This document shows, in pieces, positions 17,602-27,000 of a stretch of 64,000 nt of DNA. The translations under genes and the position numbers were made by a program. The DNA is taken from NCBI RefSeq assembly GCF_900177665.1, contig NZ_FXAW01000001.1:124001-188000 (forward strand). The letters run 5' to 3'. Source of the DNA: Marivirga sericea. GTDB lineage: Bacteria > Bacteroidota > Bacteroidia > Cytophagales > Cyclobacteriaceae. How positions within the stretch are numbered: the first letter of the stretch is position 1; each line of letters starts with the position of its first letter. The notes under the pieces were generated by a model. It had not been told where the DNA came from, did no database searches, and saw nothing but the letters and a program-made list of their open reading frames with translations.

Positions 17602-18054
17602 ATGTTAAAGTCTACAGTATTTTTAATGTGTTTAGTTTTCTTAGCGGGCGCAATTCTGCCTATTCAAGCTGGCTTTAATATTCAAATTGGTAAGTCCGTT
17701 CAGCAACCTGTTTTTGCGGCCTTTGCCTCTTTTCTTATTGGGACTATAGCCTTGTTTATTTATTTGTTGTCTGTGAGATTCAATTTTTCCAGCATTTCAG
17801 CTACACAATCTGTGTCTCCTATTTTTTGGACAGCGGGAATTTTAGGTGCTTTTTATGTAGCTTCAGTAATCATCATTGCGCCTAAATTGGGGACAGCCTT
17901 AACCTTCTCATTAATAGTAGGTGGCCAAATGATCATTTCTCTCATCCTAGATCACTTTGGCTTATTGGGTTTTTCCATTAAAGAAATTAATTGGCAGCGG
18001 CTCTTAGGCGTGGTGTTTTTGGTGCTTGGTGTACTGTTGATAAGGAAATATTAG
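17602..18054 (+). CDS. YdcZ/DUF606-type membrane protein (DMT superfamily)
   Basis: A 150-residue membrane protein with five hydrophobic segments, fitting the short half-size DMT transporters of the DUF606 (YdcZ) family. Typical are the opening FLAGAILPIQAGFNIQIGK, the middle WTAGILGAFYVASVII and the end LLGVVFLVLGVLLIRKY. It is the last gene of the quinone-related operon (5 nt after the dioxygenase). Export of an aromatic or of its cleavage product is a guess. It ends 36 bp before the convergent TetR gene, and no clear terminator lies between them. Confidence 0.85.
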   Translation: MLKSTVFLMCLVFLAGAILPIQAGFNIQIGKSVQQPVFAAFASFLIGTIALFIYLLSVRFNFSSISATQSVSPIFWTAGILGAFYVASVIIIAPKLGTALTFSLIVGGQMIISLILDHFGLLGFSIKEINWQRLLGVVFLVLGVLLIRKY

Positions 18055-18090
18055 TATCTAAGAATTACTTTATTTTTTGCTGCAATCTTG

Positions 18091-18708
18091 TTAAAACTGA
18101 TAAACCTTCTTAAAGCCTTCTAGTCCCTTTTCAGTTAAAGTAGGTCTCACCAAGTTGAAGAATAACTGCATATAATAATCTAGTTTTTCTTCGTCTGCTC
18201 CTTTGTAGAATACCTCAGCATCGGAAATCCAAGAATTACTCACCATAAGTAGCGCATGAATCAACATATTTTTTTGCTTTTCGTCTTTGAATGGCTTCAT
18301 ATACCCATTTGCAACCAAGAATCCAGAAATAGTATCTAAAATATTCCATCTTTGGTCAAATTGGTCTTGCGCATGTTTCTTGATATGATCGAAATGGCGG
18401 ACGACTTTTGTGATACCTAAATAGATAAATTTGTACTTATAGATTTCCTCAAACAGAATCTTCAGTCGGCTCAACATAAATTCCAGGTTGATGACTTCCT
18501 CTTTGATACTTTTAAATTGCTGTTCAACATTCTTCTGCATGTTCAGATATAATTGCAAAATAATATCATCCTTTTTAGGGAAGTGATAACATAAATTACC
18601 GTAACTAATCCCCATTTCCTCAGCGATAGATTTGCTTGAAATTGCCGAGATTCCATGAGTATTAAATAATATTCTTGCGGTTTCTAATATCTTTTCTTTC
18701 GTCTTCAT
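18091..18708 (-). CDS. TetR-family transcriptional regulator
   Basis: A 205-residue repressor-type regulator. The N-terminal helix-turn-helix is complete (residues about 1-48: TKEKILETARILFNTHGISAIS, then IAEEMGISYGNLCYHFPKKDDI). The all-helical ligand domain is specific and gives no hint of the effector. It is transcribed away from the transglutaminase and acyl-CoA dehydrogenase genes. The 123-bp intergenic region holds two copies of an 18-bp palindrome, which is the expected operator arrangement. The acyl-CoA dehydrogenase suggests an acyl-CoA effector, as for FadR-type TetR proteins. That is inference. Confidence 0.9.
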   Translation of the reverse strand: MKTKEKILETARILFNTHGISAISSKSIAEEMGISYGNLCYHFPKKDDIILQLYLNMQKNVEQQFKSIKEEVINLEFMLSRLKILFEEIYKYKFIYLGITKVVRHFDHIKKHAQDQFDQRWNILDTISGFLVANGYMKPFKDEKQKNMLIHALLMVSNSWISDAEVFYKGADEEKLDYYMQLFFNLVRPTLTEKGLEGFKKVYQF

Positions 18709-18760
18709 TTATCAGGATATCCGCTACAATATTAATCAAATTTTAGCTCCAAATTAAATA

Positions 18761-18778
18761 TTAGGCATATAGGCCTAT
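18761..18778. promoter_or_regulatory. TetR operator, imperfect copy
   Basis: TTAGGCATATAGGCCTAT differs from the perfect palindrome at 18805-18822 at three positions. The two centres are 44 bp apart, about four helical turns. It lies just upstream of the expected -33 region of the rightward promoter, on the side of the TetR gene. Confidence 0.6.
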
Positions 18779-18796
18779 TTTATTAAAACTTCTTAG

Positions 18797-18804
18797 TACA
18801 TTTG
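18797..18804 (+). promoter_or_regulatory. -7 promoter element TACATTTG
   Basis: A perfect TAnnTTTG element between the two operators. The operator at 18805 touches it directly, so bound repressor would cover the start site. No exact TTTG is present at -33, only a T-rich TATTTTATT. Confidence 0.6.
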
Positions 18805-18822
18805 TTAGGCATAAATGCCTAA
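18805..18822. promoter_or_regulatory. TetR operator, perfect copy
   Basis: TTAGGCAT-AA-ATGCCTAA is a perfect 18-bp inverted repeat that starts at the base after the -7 element and ends 9 bp before the ATG at 18832. Confidence 0.7.
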
Positions 18823-18831
18823 TAACAAAAA

Positions 18832-19488
18832 ATGGAAAAACAGAATTTAAAAGCATATTTAGAATCAGCTGATTTTGTTGATTCGGATCATCCCATGGTG
18901 CAGCAGTATGCAAAAGAGGTGACCTACGGTGTGAATAGCATATTAGACCAAGTAAAGTACCTTTATTATGCAGTTCGAGATGGTTTCCGATACGACCCCT
19001 ATCGATTAGATTTTTCAAAGGAGGCTATGAAAGCTAGCAGTTTACTAAAAAGAGATTACGGCTATTGCGTTGAAAAAAGTTGTCTGTTTGCCGCTGCTTG
19101 TCGAGTAATTGGAGTTCCCTCCAGATTGGGTTTTGCAAATGTTCGCAACCACATCGGTACTGCAAAATTGGAAGCTGTATTACAGACTGATGTATTAGTT
19201 TTTCACGGCTATGCTGAAATCTTTTTGAATAATAAATGGATTAAAGTTACACCTGTTTTCAATCGTGAACTCTGCGAAAAACTTAATGTAAAACCCTTGG
19301 AATTTGATCCTAAGGGCGATTCTATTTTTCAAGAATATAATGAGAAGGGCGCAAAATTTATGGAGTACCTCCATCAGTACGGTCATTTCGAGGATATTCC
19401 TTATGAATTTTTCATGGGAGAATTAATCAAGCATTACCCACATCTAAAATCAAAACTTCAAGAAAGAAATTTATTACTAATCAAATAA
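18832..19488 (+). CDS. Transglutaminase-like cysteine protein
   Basis: A 218-residue cytoplasmic protein with the transglutaminase-like core: a cysteine in RDYGYCVEKSCLFAAACR, a histidine in FHGYAEIFLNNKWIKVTPVF, and the typical hydrophobic spacing between them. The residue that is usually Asp after the KW strand is Thr-Pro here (KVTPVFN), a form found in bacterial proteins of the family. Whether the protein cleaves, cross-links or deamidates is not known. It is co-transcribed with an acyl-CoA dehydrogenase (5-nt gap) under a TetR-operated promoter, so a role linked to lipid or acyl-CoA metabolism is possible. Confidence 0.8.
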   Translation: MEKQNLKAYLESADFVDSDHPMVQQYAKEVTYGVNSILDQVKYLYYAVRDGFRYDPYRLDFSKEAMKASSLLKRDYGYCVEKSCLFAAACRVIGVPSRLGFANVRNHIGTAKLEAVLQTDVLVFHGYAEIFLNNKWIKVTPVFNRELCEKLNVKPLEFDPKGDSIFQEYNEKGAKFMEYLHQYGHFEDIPYEFFMGELIKHYPHLKSKLQERNLLLIK

Positions 19489-19493
19489 AAACT

Positions 19494-21293
19494 ATGGAAA
19501 CCAAAGAAGAACAGATCCAATCACAAACAGGAGGATCATTTTTAATTAACGCTATTCCGGAGAGTATTTTTATAGAAAGTGATTTTTCAGAAGAGCAAAA
19601 AATGATGGTCGCTTCAGCCCAAGATTTTGTGCAGCAAGAGGTTAAACCCTTGGCAGACGAACTGGAAAAGCACAAGGATTTAGCGCAAACTATAAAATTA
19701 TTAGAGAAGGCTGGTGATTTAGGTTTGCTGGGTTTAGGTATACCTGAAGCATATGGTGGAATAGAAGTCAGCTTTAATACTACATTGCGAGTAATTGAAG
19801 AATTGGCTAAAACTACGGAATTTTCTCCCGCCTTTGGTGTACAGACCAGTATCGGAATGGCCCCTATTTTATTATATGGCAGCGAAGAGCAGAAAGCCAA
19901 ATACATACCGAATATGGTAAGCGGAAAATGGAAAGGTTGCTATTGCCTTACAGAACCTGATGCTGGCTCGGATGCCAATTCAGGAAAAACCAAGGCGATT
20001 TATAATGTAGATGAAAAAGCTTATTATCTCACTGGACAGAAAATGTGGATTACTAATGCGGGTATTGCTGATGTTTTTACAGTTTTTGCTAAGATTGAAG
20101 ACGATAAGAATCTTTCTGCATTTATAGTAGAAAAAGGATACGAAGGATTGACTTTGGGCGAGGAGGAAGATAAGATGGGGATTCGAGCTTCTTCAACTCG
20201 ACAAGTATTTCTGAATGATGTGAAAGTACCAGAGGAAAACCTGTTAGGTACGAGAGGAGAAGGCTTTAAAATGGCATTGAACGTTTTAAGCACAGGTAGA
20301 ATTAAGTTAGGAATTGGTGGATTAGGAGTTTCTAAAAATGCGATAGATTTTGCATCGGAATATGCTTTAAATCGAAAGCAATTTGGTCAAACTATTAGTT
20401 CTTTTGGTGCTATCCAGCAAAAATTGGCTAAAATGGTGGTCAAGACTTATGCACTTCAGGCAGCAGCTTATCGAACTGGTGAAATGATTGACCAAAAGGA
20501 ACAAGAATTTCAAAAGTCAGGGATGTCTGTGGAGAAAGCTAAACAAAAAGCAGTTTCTACCTATGGAATTGAATGTGCCATTATAAAAGTATTTGGATCT
20601 GAAGCGCAGGATTTCGTAGTAGATGAGGGATTACAAATTTATGGTGGCATGGGTTTTTCGGAAGAAGCACCAATGGCAAGACTTTATCGTGATTCGAGGA
20701 TTAGTAGAATATTTGAAGGAACCAATGAAATTAATCGGATGCTGATTGTTGATATGCTCTTGAAAAAGGCTATGAATGGGGAGTTGGATTTGATGAGTGC
20801 CGCTAGTGAAGTTCAAAAAGAATTAAGCAGTATACCATCTTTTTCGGATAATGGAAATACCGATAGTTTAGAAAGATCCGTTCAGATAGTAGCGAACCTT
20901 AAGAAATTAACATTAATAATTGCAGGATCAGCTGCCCAAAAGTTAATGATGAAGTTGAAAGATGAGCAGGAAATTTTAATGAATGTAGCAGATATGCTCA
21001 TTCAGATTTATGTGTTAGAATCTGTGATTGTGAAAACCCAAAGAATGAAAGATAGGCACGGGAAAGAAGCGAGTGCTGCTCAAATTGATATTTGTCAATT
21101 ATTTATGCTGGAGGCTGTTAAAGAAATTAAAAATTCAGCAGAAGAAGCGTTGTGGTCATTTTTAGAAGGCGATGAAATGAAAATGATGCAAATGGCATTG
21201 AAACGTTTTGCTAAAATTGAATCTTTTAACGTGAAAGAATCAAGAAGGCTAGTAGCCCGAAGACTTTTTGATGAAGGGAAATATAATTTTTAG
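19494..21293 (+). CDS. Acyl-CoA dehydrogenase (long, VLCAD/ACAD9-like)
   Basis: An FAD enzyme that introduces the alpha-beta double bond in acyl-CoA. At 599 residues it is about 200 longer than the simple ACADs and has the extra C-terminal helical domain of the VLCAD/ACAD9 type. Motifs are the FAD-binding CYCLTEPDAGSDANS (150-164), WITNAG (185-190), RKQFGQTISSFGAIQQKLA, and the catalytic Glu408 in SRIFEGTNEINR, the position used by MCAD. It ends in the 3' part of a TetR-controlled operon and is followed by a terminator at 21336-21365. Confidence 0.93.
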   Translation: METKEEQIQSQTGGSFLINAIPESIFIESDFSEEQKMMVASAQDFVQQEVKPLADELEKHKDLAQTIKLLEKAGDLGLLGLGIPEAYGGIEVSFNTTLRVIEELAKTTEFSPAFGVQTSIGMAPILLYGSEEQKAKYIPNMVSGKWKGCYCLTEPDAGSDANSGKTKAIYNVDEKAYYLTGQKMWITNAGIADVFTVFAKIEDDKNLSAFIVEKGYEGLTLGEEEDKMGIRASSTRQVFLNDVKVPEENLLGTRGEGFKMALNVLSTGRIKLGIGGLGVSKNAIDFASEYALNRKQFGQTISSFGAIQQKLAKMVVKTYALQAAAYRTGEMIDQKEQEFQKSGMSVEKAKQKAVSTYGIECAIIKVFGSEAQDFVVDEGLQIYGGMGFSEEAPMARLYRDSRISRIFEGTNEINRMLIVDMLLKKAMNGELDLMSAASEVQKELSSIPSFSDNGNTDSLERSVQIVANLKKLTLIIAGSAAQKLMMKLKDEQEILMNVADMLIQIYVLESVIVKTQRMKDRHGKEASAAQIDICQLFMLEAVKEIKNSAEEALWSFLEGDEMKMMQMALKRFAKIESFNVKESRRLVARRLFDEGKYNF

Positions 21294-21335
21294 TTGTTTT
21301 TGTCCTAATATTGATTGGCATTATTAATTATATAT

Positions 21336-21365
21336 AAAAAGGGGGATTAATTCGATCCCTTTTTT
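21336..21365 (+). terminator. Rho-independent terminator
   Basis: AAAAAGGG and GGGAT on the left pair with ATCCC and TTTTT on the right around a 7-nt loop (TAATTCG), ending in a T-run. It closes the acyl-CoA dehydrogenase operon and, read on the other strand, has a matching T-run too. Confidence 0.75.
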
Positions 21366-21416
21366 GATAGACTATCGAATTTATACAACTTTTTCTGTGG
21401 ACCACTTTACACAAAC

Positions 21417-22052
21417 TCAGAATCCAACAATTTTAATATGTTTCATAAGTTTTCCGTCATAATCCAAGTCTGCTACCTTAGGCTGCTTTTTTTCATTGGT
21501 TTTATTGGTGTAAATTAATGGAAAAGCTATTTTAGATTTTACAGTTTGGCCTTGGTAAACTGCAGGAATCCAATATTCAGGAATTGAAGCAGTAACTTCC
21601 AAGATGGCTTCTTCAAGATATTCTTTATGTTTTCCTAATATATTTTTTTTAACCAAGACTCCTTTTTCGTCAAATTCTAGTTCAAGCAAAATTACTGTAT
21701 TGATATTTTTTTTTGATGCTTCAGAAGAATAGGTGCGGGAAAGGTTCATTGCCAAAAAATCATATAAATGGACATAGCTACCTAAATATCTAATTTGGCG
21801 GTCAGGTTGTAAAGATTGCCATTCTTCATCGAATATAAAGTATGAAGAGCTGTCTTGTTTTAAATAAATTAATTGATTTGAATCATAATCAAAAGTAAGT
21901 GCTAATTCTTTGTTTAAATCATAGTAACTCCATTCTCCTACACGATATCCATTCTTTACTTTTCCTTTTTGGTATGGCTCATCGATGTCTTGAATTTGGG
22001 CTAATAGATTGAGATTTAATAATATTAGTATAGGTAAAAATAATCTTTTCAT
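21417..22052 (-). CDS. Secreted protein with TonB C-terminal-like domain
   Basis: A 211-residue exported protein. The signal peptide ends near NLLAQ (residue 19). The first part holds one MORN-like segment (GKVKNGYRVGEWSYYDLN), of the type found in YwqK-like repeat proteins. Residues about 115-180 resemble the TonB C-terminal domain: LLELEFDEKGVLVKK, then IPEYWIPAVYQGQTVKSKIAFPLIY, like the W-PA-Q-G-x-V motif seen in M56-TonB proteins. There is no N-terminal energy-transducing helix. It is an isolated gene of unknown role with 184 bp of featureless DNA upstream. Confidence 0.7.
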   Translation of the reverse strand: MKRLFLPILILLNLNLLAQIQDIDEPYQKGKVKNGYRVGEWSYYDLNKELALTFDYDSNQLIYLKQDSSSYFIFDEEWQSLQPDRQIRYLGSYVHLYDFLAMNLSRTYSSEASKKNINTVILLELEFDEKGVLVKKNILGKHKEYLEEAILEVTASIPEYWIPAVYQGQTVKSKIAFPLIYTNKTNEKKQPKVADLDYDGKLMKHIKIVGF

Positions 22053-22236
22053 TAGGTGTATTTTGGTTTCTTTTTATACTCAAACTTTACAATAGTAATT
22101 TACAAAAAATATTTTATTTAAGAATTTTTCGATTGAAGTGTGAAATGACAAACTTCCTTTGAATAAAACTTCTATATTCATTTATCAGTCTAGTTCAAAG
22201 TAGTCTTGCCTTGATTCCCTCCATTGGGGTTACGAT

Positions 22237-23889
22237 CTACTCTGTTAAATTAAAGTCTCCAACATAAAAGTTAGGGTCCACTAAAATTTCTGCATTTTCA
22301 GGTAGATTTTGCAAAGATTTATAGCTTTTGGAATTAGGTTGTAGCCATTCAGCTTCACCATTTATGAAAATCCTAATTGGCATTTCAAACCCATCAATAG
22401 TATTTTCCCATTTGTAAAGTAGTTGATTATTCAAAACCCTGTAAGCGAAGGTTGGAATCTGCGTAGTGCGAAGATATTGGTCAAAAATCTTATCCAAGGA
22501 TTTGCCATAAGCTTCTGAAATATAATTTTCAACTTGTGAGGTAGTAACAGTTTGATGATAGAATTCTTGGTTCAAGCCCCTTAAAGTTTGTCTCCATTTT
22601 TCATCATTATCAAATAATTGACGGATTGTGTGCAACATATTAGCACCTTTGTAATACATATCTCCTGAACCTTCATAGGAAACACCATATTCTCCAATAA
22701 TGGCTCTGTCATTTTGTATGGATGATCGTACTCCCTGTACATAAGCATTTGCCGCCAGTGAATCATAATGATAATCTAAAAATAGGTTTTCGGAATAGTG
22801 CGTAAATCCTTCATGAATCCACATATCAGCTACATCTTTATTCGTAATATTATTCGCAAACCATTCATGGCCGGATTCATGGATGATGATAAAATCGAAT
22901 TTTAAGCCCCAACCGGTTTGGCTCAGATCTCTTCCTCTGTAACCATTTTTAAACTCATTGCCATAAGTGACTGAACTTTGATGTTCCATTCCTAAGTAAG
23001 GGGCTTCCACTAATTTATAACTATCCTCATAAAAGGGGTAGGGGCCGAACCAATATTCAAAAGCTTCCAACATTCTGGGGACTTCCTGAAATTGTTTTTT
23101 TGCCTTTGCAAGATTATAACTTAGCACCCAATAACTGCAATCTAAAGCACCTTTTTCACCTTTATATTTTTCTGTGAAATTCACATAATCACCAATATTT
23201 AAATTGACGCCATAGTTGTTGATTGGATTACTTACAGCCCAATGATAGGTACGGCTGTTTTTATGCTCTTCTACTTTTCTTAATCGTCCATTTGATACAT
23301 CTACTAATGGTTTTGGAACGTTTACACTGATCAACATGCTGTCGGGTTCATCTGCTGGGTGCTCTTTGCACGGCCACCATACGCTGGCACCTATTCCCTG
23401 ATTAGCTGTAGCAATAAAATGCTGTCCATTTTGATCTTTTTCCCATGTAAAACCCCCATCCCATGGAGCATTTTTGGCAACTCGTGGATTACCTGAAAAG
23501 TAAACTGTTAATTTCTGAGATGCTCCTTCTAGCTGGGCTTCTTTCAACTGAATGAAATGTGCATTGAATTCGGTTTTGAAGGCTAATTGCGCTCCGTTTT
23601 GCACCACGCTATCGATCTGCATTGGTTTTTGCAGATCAAGTTGCATGATTTGATATGGTTCAAGCACTTTATATAGAATAGTATTACTACCAGAAATGAA
23701 TTTTTTATCGGGGTCCACTTTGGTTTGAAGATGATAATAGCTCAAATCCCACCAAATTCTTTCTTGTGTTAGGCCTCCTTTTAAACTGTCTGCTCTGCTA
23801 AACTCTTTTTGTGCAAATAGTACTCCTGTGAATAACGTTAGCGAAAGAATAAGTAGTGATCTAAATCCTATAAAAATTGAGTGACTCAT
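22237..23889 (-). CDS. M1-family metallopeptidase, secreted
   Basis: An exported zinc aminopeptidase-type enzyme of 550 residues with a signal peptide (end near LFAQ, residue 27). The zinc motif HESGH (337-341) is followed by Glu360 in MWIHEGFTHYSE, the third ligand. The exopeptidase motif usually written GAMEN is here GMEHQS (about 300-305). An N-terminal beta-saddle domain (about 45-235) precedes the catalytic thermolysin-like domain. The long helical C-terminal domain of PepN is absent, as in many Bacteroidota members. It is divergent from the CHAT operon with a palindrome between them. Function is probably periplasmic peptide degradation. Confidence 0.92.
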   Translation of the reverse strand: MSHSIFIGFRSLLILSLTLFTGVLFAQKEFSRADSLKGGLTQERIWWDLSYYHLQTKVDPDKKFISGSNTILYKVLEPYQIMQLDLQKPMQIDSVVQNGAQLAFKTEFNAHFIQLKEAQLEGASQKLTVYFSGNPRVAKNAPWDGGFTWEKDQNGQHFIATANQGIGASVWWPCKEHPADEPDSMLISVNVPKPLVDVSNGRLRKVEEHKNSRTYHWAVSNPINNYGVNLNIGDYVNFTEKYKGEKGALDCSYWVLSYNLAKAKKQFQEVPRMLEAFEYWFGPYPFYEDSYKLVEAPYLGMEHQSSVTYGNEFKNGYRGRDLSQTGWGLKFDFIIIHESGHEWFANNITNKDVADMWIHEGFTHYSENLFLDYHYDSLAANAYVQGVRSSIQNDRAIIGEYGVSYEGSGDMYYKGANMLHTIRQLFDNDEKWRQTLRGLNQEFYHQTVTTSQVENYISEAYGKSLDKIFDQYLRTTQIPTFAYRVLNNQLLYKWENTIDGFEMPIRIFINGEAEWLQPNSKSYKSLQNLPENAEILVDPNFYVGDFNLTE

Positions 23890-23940
23890 ATTTTTTAAAA
23901 AAGTTGAATGTTCAAAGACTTTGATTGGCGCTGTAGCCAG

Positions 23941-23956
23941 TACCTAAAAGTAGGTA
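23941..23956. promoter_or_regulatory. Palindrome between the M1 peptidase and CHAT operon
   Basis: TACCTA-AAAG-TAGGTA is a perfect 16-bp inverted repeat in the 118-bp divergent region. Its size suits a dimeric regulator. No regulator gene is adjacent, and no second copy was seen. Confidence 0.4.
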
Positions 23957-24007
23957 TTTCGATGAATTTTTTTCATTATTCTGTTGAATTTATCATCTTG
24001 CAAGGGT

Positions 24008-27000
24008 ATGATCAGATATATAATTCAAATTGTAATATTTCTGGGTTTTTTCTTTTGCTGTTCATTCTTTGGCCTTACACAAGACACTTGGGATGAATCA
24101 TTTACGGCATTGCAAAAGGCCGAAAAAGATGATCAATTAGAGTTAGCAGAATCACTTTTAAATAAAGCTCTTGAACAGGCGGAAAACACCTATGGTCAAA
24201 AGCATCAGGCTTACGTTCTTACCTTACATCTAGGAGTAAAATTAGCTTTCAAAACAGAAGATTATGCAAGAGGCTTAAAATTAGGCAAGGAAGAATTGCA
24301 GTTGATGAATGAAGTCTCGTTCGATCAACAGTCGCAGTTTTATACTCAGTTGCTAAACTATTTATCACAACTACACCTTCAAAATGGAAATATGGCAGAG
24401 GCACTGCAATTTTCTAAAGATTATATGGAGGTCTTAGAAAAGGAAGATTTGAACTCCCTTAGCCATGCCCTTGCTGTTTACGATTATGCAATACTTTTGT
24501 ATCAGGATCAACAAGAAGAAGCTTTAAAATATGTTGAAGAGGCTTTATTACTTCTCAACCAGTACGCAGCTCAAGCAGGATCTCAATATTTAAACTCTCT
24601 TTACTATGCGGCTACATTATTGCAAGAAGCAGATCAAATAGATAAAGCCGCTGCTTATTATGACAAAGTAATTGGCATCACTCAGGATAATAACCTTCAA
24701 AGTAGTGATCTATGGAAGGTTTCAGCTTATCAAAGGGCATTAATATTTCAAGAGAATAGCCAAAATGATGAAGCGATCTCTTTTTACGAAGTTTTAAAAA
24801 CTCAACTGGAAAATGATGAGGAAACAGGGAAGGAGTTATATGCCAGTGCCAAGAATAATTTAGGAGTTTTGTATCAAAAAACTGGTCAATCTCAAAAAGG
24901 GGAGATTTTATTGTCTTTGGGTGGTGAGGATTTACAAAGTCAATTGAACAGCGCGGCTGTCTCCTTCAATAATGGAGATTATACCACAGCTTTAGCCTTA
25001 TATTCTTTAGCTCATGATTCGCTTAAGGTTCAAAATCAGTATGATAGTTTGCAGTCAGCTAAAATTCTAGCCCAAAAGGCGTTGGTTTATAAAACAATGG
25101 GGCAATTAGATTCCGCTTTACAGTTGTTGTTATTGGTTGATAATGACCTACTGCAACATATTGATGGTAAGAAGGAAGAGAAAGCCTTGACCTACAAAAA
25201 CACTGGTGATATCTATTTAGAGTTGGCTGATTTTGATTCCGCAGAATTGTTTTTAACTAAAGCTTTGGATCAATTTAATGGCGAAGGCAAGTTAAAAACA
25301 GAGATTGAAATTCAAACACGCAATAGTTTAGGAGTTTTGGAGCAAAGCAGAACAAATATTGAAAAAGCTGCTGCTTACTTTACAAAAAATTTGAAACTGA
25401 TCGAAAAAGTCTTAGGAAAGCAGACGGTTGAATATGCTAATACTTTAAATAATTTAGGGTCATTAAGACTGGAAAATGGCGATTATGATTTAGCTGAATC
25501 TTATTTTAAAGATGCGTCCTTTATTTACAGTTCTATTTTTGGTGCTACTCACCAAAGCAATGCCCGAGCTTACGAAAATTTAGGTACTGTAGCACAAAGT
25601 AGATCTCAATACAGAAAAGCAGATTCTTTATATCAATTGGCGGAGCGTACCTATTTAAATAGCTTAGGAGCTTCACATCCAGCTTTATTAAATGTGAATT
25701 CTAAACTGGCTTTGGTTAAATTAGCAGAAGCTGACTATCCAACAGCTGAGCGCTATTTTCGCAAGACTTTAGACCTTTCAAGTAGTATTTTTGGTGATCA
25801 ATCAGTAGCTTATGCAGATGCACTTTCGGGAATGGGATTATATTATCAAAGTACAGGGAATTTAAAGGAGGCGAAAAATAATTTACAAAAGGCAATAAGT
25901 ATTTACATTGATAAATTAGGGAAACTGCATCCTTCATATGTAACCTCTATTGAGAATCTTTCATCGATCTATCAAAGTGAAGGTAATATTGCTGAAGCTT
26001 TGCCTCTCCTCAATGAAGCCTTGGAGATGGATTCTATCATTTATGGAGTTCGTCATCCGAAATATGCTACAACATTACATAATCTAGCTTCTCTCTATCT
26101 TTCAAATGAAGACTATAAAAAGGCTAAAGATTATTATGAAAAATCTTTAGTAATAGATGAAGCAGTATATGGCATTGAGAATCCCGTATTTGCTAGCACT
26201 CAATACAATTTAGCGGTTCTTTTTCAAAAACAAGAACAACATGAAAAGGCAGATTCCTTATTTAGAAAAGTTACCAAACTGAGGAAAGAGGTATTAGGTC
26301 AAAATCATCCTGATTATATATTCACACTTTATGGATGGGGCATTCTAAAGCAAGTTGAAAGCGATGTGGATTCAGCCTATGCTCTTTTAAGTTCATCAGT
26401 TAACAGTTATTTGTTTTTATTTAAAGAATATTTTCCTGCAATGAGTGAAAGTGAGAAATCAGCTTTTTACCATAAAGTGAATCCTGTTTTTGAAGCTTAT
26501 AAGGACTTTGCAATTGAAAATTATCAAACCATTCCTAAGTTGAAAGAAGACTTGTTCAATTTACAATTATCAACTAAAGCGATGCTTTTAAATGCTTCGG
26601 CTAAAATGCGTAATAAAATTATTAATAGTGGTGATGAAGAATTGATTTCTTTATTTAAAACATGGCAAGATGAAAAGGAAAGAGCTATACAATATTATTC
26701 TTATACCGTTGAAGAGCTGAATGCGCAAAATATTGATTTGAACGAACTGGAAGGTACTATCAATAGTATGGAAAAGGAGTTGAGTTTAAAATCTAATTTA
26801 TTCAATGAAGGTTTTGGGACGGATAGTATTAATTGGAGGAAACTAAAAGAGAGTTTACCACCAAATACTGGAGTTGTGGAGTTGATCAGAGTCATGAAGA
26901 GTTTGAAAAATGATTCGATTATTTATGTCGGTCTTATTTTAACTGACACTATGGAGGAGCCTGAAATAGCAGTCTTACAAGAAGGTAGAAGGATTGAAGA

